NCBI GenBank assembly: GCA_002787295.1
Contig: PCWJ01000052.1
Coordinates: 8,915-15,315, forward strand
Length of the DNA stretch: 6,401 bases
Reading direction: 5' to 3'
Origin: Candidatus Nealsonbacteria bacterium CG11_big_fil_rev_8_21_14_0_20_37_68
GTDB lineage: Bacteria > Patescibacteriota > Minisyncoccia > Minisyncoccales > GCA-002782225
Made by a program: the position numbers and the translations under genes. Positions 1-4,821 of the stretch are shown one piece after another. Numbering within the stretch: position 1 is the first letter of the stretch; each line of letters starts with the position of its first letter. Below the pieces are notes generated by a model. It was given only the letters and a program-made list of their open reading frames with translations. It ran no database searches and was not told the DNA's origin.

Positions 1-422
1 TCTCGGATTTCTTCCCCTTTTTTTGAAATTTCTTTAATTTTTCCGGTTAATTCTAAAAGAATTTTTTGCATTTTTTTCTTTCCGATTCCTTTAATTTTTT
101 GGTGAAATTCTTCTTTTTCCATTTCTTTTTTTAAATTTTCCAGAGAACCGAAAGAGGAAAGTTCCAGGGCAGTTTTGGGACCAATTCCCGAAATTTCATT
201 TAAGGTTTTAAAGAGTTCCAGTTCATCTTGAGTTAAAAATCCATAAAGCTCGGCTGTTTCTTCTCTTAAATAAAGGAAGGTGAAAAGTTTAATCTCCTTG
301 CTCATAGAAATTTTCTTCAAAGTATTGGGCGAACAAAAAACCTTATAACCAACACCCGCTACCTCAATTACTAAAAACTTTTCTCCTTTAAACTCTATTT
401 TTCCCTTAAGATAATGAATCAT
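1..422 (-). CDS. ruvA: Holliday junction branch migration protein RuvA, C-terminus missing (window edge)
   Basis: RuvA binds four-way DNA junctions and loads the RuvB motor for branch migration during recombinational repair. I translated the minus strand from the ATG at 422-420 and found an uninterrupted frame of 140 codons to the window edge. It opens with MIHYLKGKIE, the typical RuvA start, and continues with the OB-fold (about residues 1-62, including EVAGVGYKVF and ETAELYGF). The two helix-hairpin-helix motifs follow: EISGIGPKTA at about 76-85 and KIKGIGKKKM at about 109-118. RuvA is usually about 190-200 residues, so the last third, including the RuvB-contacting domain III, lies outside the window. 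The gene is divergent from uvrB. Its start lies 7 nt from a palindromic element that would form its 5' leader. No Shine-Dalgarno sequence is visible. Family assignment is secure. Confidence 0.93.
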   Translation of the reverse strand, partial: MIHYLKGKIEFKGEKFLVIEVAGVGYKVFCSPNTLKKISMSKEIKLFTFLYLREETAELYGFLTQDELELFKTLNEISGIGPKTALELSSFGSLENLKKEMEKEEFHQKIKGIGKKKMQKILLELTGKIKEISKKGEEIR

Positions 423-428
423 AATTTT

Positions 429-509
429 ACCCAGTAGGAGAATTTCGACAAAGGTTTTCTGAAAGAAAACCTTAAAATTGCGAAGCAAGTCGAAATTCCT
501 CTACTGGGT
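429..509. repeat. Palindromic element A (REP/MITE-like), in the ruvA 5' leader
   Basis: The outer arms at 429-449 and 489-509 are inverted repeats of 21 nt. They pair throughout except for one G-U wobble (438/500) and one A-C mismatch (439/499). Between them sit two smaller hairpins: a perfect 10-bp stem at 451-460/464-473 with a GAA loop, and a 4-bp stem at 478-481/485-488, again with a GAA loop. The element could fold as a three-way-junction cruciform or RNA. The left arm contains the tetranucleotide GTAG and ends in TTCGAC. The same design recurs in element B at 595-667. GTAG next to an imperfect hairpin is characteristic of REP sequences mobilised by RAYT (TnpA-REP) transposases. That link is inference, since no transposase gene is in view. 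The element ends 6 nt upstream of the ruvA start codon. Confidence 0.85.
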
Positions 510-511
510 TT

Positions 512-517
512 ATTTTA
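512..517 (-). promoter_or_regulatory. Possible -10 element for ruvA
   Basis: Read on the minus strand this is TAAAAT, five of six matches to TATAAT. Transcription would begin near 505, just inside the edge of element A, so the ruvA leader would be essentially the palindrome. No recognisable -35 hexamer lies 17 nt upstream (TTTCTC), which keeps confidence low in such AT-rich DNA. Confidence 0.3.
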
Positions 518-555
518 ACCTAGAAATAAAAAAAGAGAAAGCTCGCGAATTCTGC

Positions 556-584
556 TTGAAAAACAGAAAAATTTAAGGTAAATT
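556..584 (+). promoter_or_regulatory. Predicted sigma70-type promoter for uvrB-rpsT
   Basis: TTGAAA at 556-561 (five of six matches to the -35 consensus) is separated by exactly 17 nt from TAAATT at 579-584 (four of six matches to the -10 consensus). The expected transcription start is about 590-592, immediately before element B at 595. The uvrB mRNA leader would therefore be the folded palindrome followed directly by the start codon. This is a motif match only. Confidence 0.5.
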
Positions 585-594
585 TAAATGTATG

Positions 595-667
595 CCCGGT
601 AGTGAAAATTCGACTGCTGCCGGGCAGCAATCTAAAATTAATTTTTTGTCGAATTTCTACTACCGGG
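595..667. repeat. Palindromic element B (REP/MITE-like), in the uvrB 5' leader
   Basis: The outer arms at 595-614 and 648-667 pair over 20 nt with one G-U wobble (604/658) and one A-C mismatch (605/657). This is the same type of defect as in element A, shifted by one base. The inside holds a perfect 6-bp hairpin at 615-620/624-629 with a CGG loop, and a 12-bp perfect AT palindrome at 634-645. The right arm matches that of element A at 16 of 20 positions and the left arm at 15 of 20, while the interiors are unrelated. The pattern is conserved arms with variable cores. The left arm carries GTAG and the right arm the complementary CTAC. Only one base (668) separates the element from the uvrB ATG, so it occupies the place where a ribosome binding site would be. 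Confidence 0.85.
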
Positions 668-668
668 T

Positions 669-2690
669 ATGTTCAAATTAGTCTCTCCATTTAAACCGGC
701 CGGGGATCAACCCCAGGCAATTGAGAAATTAACTAAAAATTTGAGGGCTGGTGCAAAACACAATATTTTATTAGGAGTTACGGGAGCAGGTAAGACTTTT
801 GTGATATCGAACGTCATTGAGAGAATTCAAAAGCCGGTTCTTTTGATTTCGCATAATAAAACCCTCGCCGCGCAGCTTTATCAGGAATTTAAAGAATTTT
901 TTCCGGAAGCAGCTATTCATTATTTTGTTTCTTATTATGATTATTATCAACCCGAGGCCTATATCCCCCAAACCGATACATATATCGAAAAGGATGCCAA
1001 GATAAATGAGGAAATTGATAGATTAAGACACGCTGCCACCCAAGATTTATTGCAAAGACAAGATATCATTGTGGTTGCTTCGGTTTCTTGCATTTATAAT
1101 ATTGGTTCACCCGAAGTTTATCAAAAAGTCTCCCTGGAAATTAAAGAAGGGCAAAAAATAAAAAGACGAGACCTGATTTCACATTTAACCAACCTTCGAT
1201 ATCAAAGAAATGACATTGACTTTAAGCCGGCGACCTTTCGGGTGAGGGGAGATATGGTAGAAATTTTTGCCGTTACCGGCAGAGAAATAATTAGGGTTGA
1301 ATTTGAAGGAGATAAAGTAGACCAAATAGCGAGGTGTGAAACTGATGGTAAAAATTTCTTCAATTTAAAATTTAAAATTTCAAATTTAAAATTGAGAATA
1401 TTTCCTGCTCACTTTTGGGTCACCCCCAAAGAAAAATTGGGAATTGCTATTGAGAATATAAAGCTGGAGTTGCAAGAACAATTAAAGAAATTAGAAAAGG
1501 AAAAGAAACTACCAGAAGCTCAAAGGCTGGAACAAAGAACAAATTATGATTTAGAAATGCTAAGAGAAGCAGGTTTCTGTCATGGAATTGAAAATTATTC
1601 AAGGCACCTTGAATTTAGAAAACCGGGAGAGTCTCCCTATACTTTAATCGACTATTTCCTTTACCCTCCCAAATTTTCCGAAAGAAAACTTGGGAGGGCA
1701 AGAGACTTTCTTATATTCATCGACGAATCCCACATGACCTTACCTCAACTCCATGCCATGGCCAACCAAGACCGATCCCGAAAGGAAACCTTAATTGAAT
1801 ATGGTTTCCGGCTTCCTTCTGCTATTGATAATCGACCTTTAACCTTTAAAGAATTTGAAGAAAGGGTTAATCGGGTAATCTATGTTTCAGCTACCCCAGC
1901 TGAAGAGGAAAGAAAAAAAGCCCTTCGACAGGCTCAGGGGAAAAGAGGCAAAAAATACATTGTTGAACAATTGATTCGACCAACTGGCCTTTTAGAGCCC
2001 TCGATTGAAATTAGACCAACAAAAAACCAGGTCAGGGATTTAATCCAAGAGATTAAAAAATGCATTCAAAAGAAACAAAGAATTTTAGTTTTAACTCTAA
2101 CTAAAAGGTTAGCTGAGGCTCTCTCTGATTATTTGTCAGAAGAAGGAATTTCTAGCCAATGGCTTCATGCCGAAGTGAAGACATTAGAAAGACCACAAAT
2201 TTTAAAAGATTTAAGGGAGGGGAAATACGACGTTTTAGTCGGAATTAATTTATTGAGAGAAGGGTTGGATTTACCAGAAGTGGCTTTGGTAGCTATTTTG
2301 GATGCTGACAAAGAGGGATTTTTGAGAACAGATACTACTTTAATTCAAACCATGGGCAGGGCCGCTAGACATCCGGAAGGACGGGTAATAATGTATGCTA
2401 ATCAAATTACCACCTCAATGAGAAAAGCAATAAAAGAGGTCTGTCGTCGAAGAAAAATTCAGGAAGAATACAATAAGGAGCATCAAATTATTCCCCAACC
2501 AATTGTTAAAGAAATTAGGGAATGGCCTTTTGCTAAAAAATCTAAAGAAATTACCTCTGAATTTTGGGTAATTCAAGACGCTAAACTTTTAGAAAAGGAG
2601 ATGCGAGAAGCTGCAAAAAATTTAGACTTTGAAAGAGCGGCGGAAATAAGAAACTTGATAAAAAAGCTAAAAAATGGTACAAAGAAATAG
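669..2690 (+). CDS. uvrB: UvrABC system protein B (excinuclease subunit UvrB)
   Basis: UvrB is the damage-verifying helicase-like subunit of nucleotide excision repair; it receives the lesion from UvrA and recruits UvrC. The 673-residue product has every landmark: Walker A GVTGAGKT at 36-43, the Tyr-rich beta-hairpin around 88-104 (YYDYYQPEAYIP), YGFRLPSALD-type motif at 378-387, DESH Walker B at 352-355, YVSATP at 405-410, GINLLREGLDLPE at 525-537, QTMGRAARHPEGR at 560-572, and a C-terminal UVR domain at about 640-667. The start is supported by MFKLVSPFKPAGDQPQAIEKL-type family openings, although no Shine-Dalgarno precedes it. Three stretches exceed the family pattern and coincide with repetitive DNA: residues about 230-243, 332-344 and 418-424. 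All lie between conserved motifs and keep the frame, so the protein is probably functional. rpsT follows after one base. Confidence 0.97.
   Translation: MFKLVSPFKPAGDQPQAIEKLTKNLRAGAKHNILLGVTGAGKTFVISNVIERIQKPVLLISHNKTLAAQLYQEFKEFFPEAAIHYFVSYYDYYQPEAYIPQTDTYIEKDAKINEEIDRLRHAATQDLLQRQDIIVVASVSCIYNIGSPEVYQKVSLEIKEGQKIKRRDLISHLTNLRYQRNDIDFKPATFRVRGDMVEIFAVTGREIIRVEFEGDKVDQIARCETDGKNFFNLKFKISNLKLRIFPAHFWVTPKEKLGIAIENIKLELQEQLKKLEKEKKLPEAQRLEQRTNYDLEMLREAGFCHGIENYSRHLEFRKPGESPYTLIDYFLYPPKFSERKLGRARDFLIFIDESHMTLPQLHAMANQDRSRKETLIEYGFRLPSAIDNRPLTFKEFEERVNRVIYVSATPAEEERKKALRQAQGKRGKKYIVEQLIRPTGLLEPSIEIRPTKNQVRDLIQEIKKCIQKKQRILVLTLTKRLAEALSDYLSEEGISSQWLHAEVKTLERPQILKDLREGKYDVLVGINLLREGLDLPEVALVAILDADKEGFLRTDTTLIQTMGRAARHPEGRVIMYANQITTSMRKAIKEVCRRRKIQEEYNKEHQIIPQPIVKEIREWPFAKKSKEITSEFWVIQDAKLLEKEMREAAKNLDFERAAEIRNLIKKLKNGTKK
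1362..1394 (+). repeat. 7-bp tandem repeat (AATTTAA) inside uvrB
   Basis: The heptamer AATTTAA occurs at 1362, 1369, 1376 (as AATTTCA) and 1383, followed by a partial fifth unit. Because 21 nt is seven codons, it encodes an approximate heptapeptide repeat, NLKFKIS then NLKLRIF. It lies just before the conserved IFPA..F.VTP segment, where other UvrB proteins, as I recall them, have a shorter linker. It looks like a tandem-repeat expansion of about five residues near the end of domain 2. Confidence 0.7.
1664..1698. repeat. 35-bp hairpin palindrome inserted in frame in uvrB
   Basis: CCCTCCCAA at 1664-1672 pairs perfectly with TTGGGAGGG at 1690-1698. After one A-C mismatch the stem continues with TTTTC/GAAAA, leaving the loop CGAAA. 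It encodes residues 332-344 (YPPKFSERKLGRA) between LIDYF and DFLIFIDESH. Typical UvrB proteins have only two or three residues there, so about 13 residues appear to have been added. Perfect symmetry in a spot lacking family homology suggests insertion of a small mobile palindrome. Confidence 0.75.
1921..1939 (+). repeat. Widespread CCCTTCGACAGG-type repeat in frame within uvrB
   Basis: The 19-nt block begins CCCTTCGACAGG and ends CTCAGGG. It encodes LRQAQG, a peptide signature I recall from many unrelated bacterial and metagenomic genomes where this repeat sits inside genes. It falls right after YVSATP and before VEQLIRPTGLL, a loop that here is about nine residues longer than in E. coli UvrB. 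The cross-genome prevalence is from memory and was not searched. Confidence 0.65.
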
Positions 2691-2691
2691 T

Positions 2692-2961
2692 ATGCCAATT
2701 ACTGAATCTGCCAAAAAAGCCATTAGGCAAAGCCTTAAAAGAAGAAAGAGAAATTTGATTTACAAAAATAAAACCAAAAGCCTCATTAAAGAGGTAAAAA
2801 AATTGGTTTCTCAAAATAAAATAAAAGAGGCAAAAAATCTTTTGCCTCAAGTTTATAAAACCTTAGATAAGGCAGCGAAAGTCGGGGTAATTAAAAAAAA
2901 TACGGCAGCCAGAAAGAAATCAAGATTAACCAAATTAATAAATAGAGGCTCAAAAACTTAG
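2692..2961 (+). CDS. rpsT: 30S ribosomal protein S20
   Basis: S20 is a helical protein that binds 16S rRNA early in small-subunit assembly. The 89-residue product begins MPITESAKKAIRQS, matching the family's SAKK.IRQ opening. It is rich in Lys/Arg and ends with the diagnostic segment TLDKAAKVGVIKKNTAARKK at about residues 57-76. E. coli S20 is 87 residues, so the length is normal. An upstream ATG at 2674 would add six residues (MVQRNS) and overlap uvrB. I chose 2692 because it gives the family N-terminus and starts one base after the uvrB stop, an arrangement suited to translational coupling. The spacing implies cotranscription with uvrB. The 3' end overlaps convergent holA by 4 bp, and the coding sequence contains a hairpin that looks like the terminator of the opposite transcript. 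Confidence 0.95.
   Translation: MPITESAKKAIRQSLKRRKRNLIYKNKTKSLIKEVKKLVSQNKIKEAKNLLPQVYKTLDKAAKVGVIKKNTAARKKSRLTKLINRGSKT
2813..2848 (-). terminator. Predicted intrinsic terminator of the mutM-holA transcript, inside rpsT
   Basis: On the minus strand GAGGCAAAA (2848-2840) pairs perfectly with TTTTGCCTC (2835-2827) around a GATT loop. It is followed at once by TTTTATTTTATTTT (2826-2813). This is a textbook hairpin plus U-tract, about 110 nt beyond the holA stop and wholly within rpsT coding sequence. Its orientation fits only the minus-strand transcript. Confidence 0.65.
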
Positions 2962-3902
2962 ATTCCTGCGATTAATAAGTCTAAGGCTATTCCCGGGTTC
3001 AACTGCCCGGTTTTGATTTTTAAATCTATTTGAAAAATTTTTTGGTAGATTTTTTTTAGTTCCCAAAGACTAAACTTTTTTGCCTGCCAATAAATTTTTT
3101 TAAAAACATAGGGATGGAAGCCGCTTTCTTTCAAAACCGCATTATAAGATTTATCTTTTTCGATTAAATCCTTTGCCATCAAGAGATTTCGGAACTGAAA
3201 ATTTATCATATGTAAAAGATAGAGGGAATTGTCCCCTCTTTCTAAATGTTTGTAGACTAAAGAAAGAGCTTTCGCTTTGTTTTTTTGAGCTATTGCCTCA
3301 ATGGTCTTAAATATATCTGTCTCGATTTTGGGCTTAACTAAAAGTTCCACGTCCTCACTCAAGACCTTGGAGTTTTTGTTCTTTGACTTATAACTAACTA
3401 ATTTTTTTATTTCGTTGGAAAATTGCCAAAGATCATTCCCAACAAAATTGATGAGTTTCTCTATGGCTAATGGGTCAGCTTTTGTCTGACACCTTTCGAA
3501 CTCTCTTTTCACCCAATTCTTTAATTTTATTCCTGCCAGGAGCTTAAATTCTTGAGTTTTGGCATATTTTTTTAAGAAAATAAACAAGGGGTCATTTTGA
3601 GAAATTGGTTGGTCCTGGTAAAACAAAATAACATCCTTAAGGTCAATAAATTTTCTGGCATCCTTTAAAAAAGAGGTTTTAAGTTCGTAGTTTAAAAAAA
3701 CATTCTCTAAAATCATTAATTTTTTTTCTTTAAACATTGGGCTTGACTGAACCTCATTTTTAAAGTCTTGAAAGTTTGTTTTTTTAGCATCATAGTATTT
3801 TAAATTTAATCCACTTTTGTGGATTTTTTTATAACGCTCAATAATCTCATTTAATTTCTGGCGACTCCTATATGTATCTTGACCATAGAGGAAAATTAAC
3901 AT
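2958..3902 (-). CDS. holA: DNA polymerase III subunit delta (clamp loader)
   Basis: HolA is the delta subunit of the clamp-loader complex that opens the sliding clamp and places it on primed DNA. The 314-residue product begins MLIFLYGQDTYRSRQKL, with the family's YG.D motif at 6-9. It carries the middle-domain signature GNDLWQFSNEIKKL at about 155-168. It ends with the helical collar, including HPYVFKKIYWQAKKFS at about 263-278 and DLKIKTGQLNPGIALD at about 293-308. Like other delta subunits it has no Walker A motif. The frame is open back to 3998, but those 32 extra codons would overlap mutM and resemble nothing in the family. The ATG at 3902, 23 nt after the mutM stop, is therefore preferred. 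It is probably cotranscribed with mutM. The stop codon overlaps the end of convergent rpsT. Confidence 0.9.
   Translation of the reverse strand: MLIFLYGQDTYRSRQKLNEIIERYKKIHKSGLNLKYYDAKKTNFQDFKNEVQSSPMFKEKKLMILENVFLNYELKTSFLKDARKFIDLKDVILFYQDQPISQNDPLFIFLKKYAKTQEFKLLAGIKLKNWVKREFERCQTKADPLAIEKLINFVGNDLWQFSNEIKKLVSYKSKNKNSKVLSEDVELLVKPKIETDIFKTIEAIAQKNKAKALSLVYKHLERGDNSLYLLHMINFQFRNLLMAKDLIEKDKSYNAVLKESGFHPYVFKKIYWQAKKFSLWELKKIYQKIFQIDLKIKTGQLNPGIALDLLIAGI
2993..3021 (+). terminator. Predicted intrinsic terminator of uvrB-rpsT, inside the 3' end of holA
   Basis: CCGGG at 2993-2997 pairs with CCCGG at 3006-3010 across an 8-nt loop, followed by TTTTGATTTTT at 3011-3021. The GC-rich stem stands out against the AT-rich surroundings. 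It starts 31 nt after the rpsT stop codon. The stem is only 5 bp and the U-tract is interrupted, so the call is moderate. Confidence 0.5.
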
Positions 3903-3925
3903 ATGTGGGGCGTTATCAAAGTTTA

Positions 3926-4729
3926 CTATTTCTGGCAAGTGGGACAAAAATATGTTCCGCGTCCGCCTAAGTCTATTTTTTTTATAAGGGTTCCACACTT
4001 AAAACAAGGTTGTCCTGCCCGATTATAAACATGGAGCCTTTGCGCAAAATTCCCTTTTTTACCGTAGGCATCGCGATAGGTATTCACTGATGAGCCCCGA
4101 TATTTAATCCCTTCTCGTAAAACCTCTTTAATTGCCAGATAAATTTCTCTTACCTCTGCCGAGTTTAAGCTGTCGGCGGGACAAAGAGGGCTTACCTTTG
4201 CCCTAAATAATATCTCTGCGGCGTAGAGATTACCAATACCGGCAATAAAACTTTGGTCCATTAAAAGAGGCTTTATCTGTGCCTTCTTCCCTCTGAGTAT
4301 TTCCTGAAATTTCTCCAAGCTAAATTCTTTTTCTAAGGGTTCGGGTCCCATCTTCTGAATAAATGGTAATTCTTGCCAATTATTAATTAACCTTATCTCC
4401 CCCATTACCCGTCGGTCAAGAAAATTTAAATACTTCCCATCGGAAAGACGAAAAGCGACTTTACTTTCTTGTTGCTTATCACCGTAAATAATCTGACCAG
4501 TCATCCGTAAATGAACAACTAAATACTGATTAGAAAATTTTAAAATAAGCATCTTACCTCGGCGAGAAATCCCTTTAATCTCTTGATTTTGCACCCTTTT
4601 AATAAAGTTCTCTACGCTTAGTTCTTTAATGATTTTAGCTCTCTTTACCTCTACATCTTTAATCTTTTTACCTACAATTATACTTTCCAAATCCCTTTTA
4701 ATTGTTTCTACTTCTGGTAGCTCTGGCAT
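3926..4729 (-). CDS. mutM: Formamidopyrimidine-DNA glycosylase (Fpg/MutM)
   Basis: This bifunctional base-excision-repair enzyme removes 8-oxoguanine and formamidopyrimidines and cuts the abasic site. The 267-residue product has the obligatory start MPELPEVETI: after Met removal, Pro2 is the Schiff-base nucleophile and Glu3 the acid. Lys59 lies in SRRGKMLIL, HLRMTGQ is at 73-79 with intercalating Met76, and GIGNLYAAEILF is at 164-175. A C-terminal four-cysteine zinc finger uses Cys242, Cys245, Cys262 and Cys265, with the DNA-contacting Arg257 in GGRGTYFCP. Length is normal (E. coli 269). One departure is that the intercalation loop reads DRRVMG (105-110), where most Fpg proteins have D-x-R-R/K-F-G, so Met109 replaces the usual Phe. 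Upstream lies a remnant of another Fpg N-terminus plus a hairpin. holA follows 23 nt downstream. Confidence 0.97.
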   Translation of the reverse strand: MPELPEVETIKRDLESIIVGKKIKDVEVKRAKIIKELSVENFIKRVQNQEIKGISRRGKMLILKFSNQYLVVHLRMTGQIIYGDKQQESKVAFRLSDGKYLNFLDRRVMGEIRLINNWQELPFIQKMGPEPLEKEFSLEKFQEILRGKKAQIKPLLMDQSFIAGIGNLYAAEILFRAKVSPLCPADSLNSAEVREIYLAIKEVLREGIKYRGSSVNTYRDAYGKKGNFAQRLHVYNRAGQPCFKCGTLIKKIDLGGRGTYFCPTCQK

Positions 4730-4818
4730 ATATTAATACCGAGCACATAAAGTTTTTTTATGTGCTCGGCTTTTTGTAAATCGCGAACAGTTGTTTCTAC
4801 CTCGGGTAACTCAGGCAT
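4708..4818 (-). pseudogene. Remnant 5' end of a second fpg-like gene (36-codon ORF)
   Basis: An ATG at 4818, three bases after the upstream response-regulator stop, opens a 36-codon frame. Its first 14 residues, MPELPEVETTVRDL, are a canonical Fpg N-terminus. After residue 16 the homology stops: the frame enters a perfect hairpin (4739-4769), runs past the real mutM ATG in another frame and ends at TAG 4708-4710. The first 30 nt match the intact mutM start at only 25 positions, and most differences are synonymous. This is therefore not a fresh tandem duplication but the stub of a diverged fpg gene, left by deletion, replacement or integration at this junction. Translation as a leader peptide cannot be excluded. 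I see no second fpg body in the window. Confidence 0.75.
4739..4769. terminator. Strong stem-loop upstream of mutM, possible terminator or inserted palindrome
   Basis: CCGAGCACATAA at 4739-4750 pairs perfectly over 12 bp with TTATGTGCTCGG at 4758-4769, with a 7-nt loop. On the plus strand it is followed by CTTTTTG, as in an intrinsic terminator, yet no plus-strand gene leads into it. On the minus strand, where the genes are, the following sequence is GTATTAATAT, a poor U-tract, and the mutM ATG lies only 10 nt beyond. It could weaken readthrough from the response regulators into mutM, affect mutM translation, or simply be a palindrome inserted in the fpg remnant. The structure is certain and the role is not. 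Confidence 0.45.
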
Positions 4819-4821
4819 ATT

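Noticed and set aside
592..681. 29-codon upstream ORF through element B overlapping the uvrB start
   Set aside because: It consists almost wholly of palindrome sequence, has no initiation signal and would start at or upstream of the predicted mRNA 5' end. Chance is likely.
771..971. Minus-strand ORF inside uvrB
   Set aside because: It is antisense to highly conserved UvrB sequence, including the Walker A region, and its product has low complexity with no recognisable domain.
1784..1809. GGAAACC/GGTTTCC inverted repeat in uvrB
   Set aside because: It encodes the strongly conserved RKETLIEYGFRLP motif, has a 12-nt loop, and no length difference from the family indicates insertion.
2674..2691. 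Earlier rpsT start overlapping uvrB
   Set aside because: It would add MVQRNS, which is unlike S20. The ATG at 2692 gives the family N-terminus directly after the uvrB stop.
2581..2850. Minus-strand ORF across the uvrB-rpsT junction
   Set aside because: It is a Phe/Leu-rich shadow of Lys/Glu-rich coding sequence on the other strand, not a membrane protein gene with its own signals.
3808..3830. Hairpin AATCCAC/GTGGATT plus T-run within holA, like a plus-strand terminator
   Set aside because: No plus-strand transcript is expected this far past the candidate at 2993-3021, and it encodes ordinary HolA sequence, so it is probably coincidental.
3903..3998. N-terminal extension of holA by 32 codons
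   Set aside because: The frame is open, but it overlaps mutM, is rich in Arg/Lys/Asn and resembles nothing in HolA. The product from the ATG at 3902 has the normal N-terminus.
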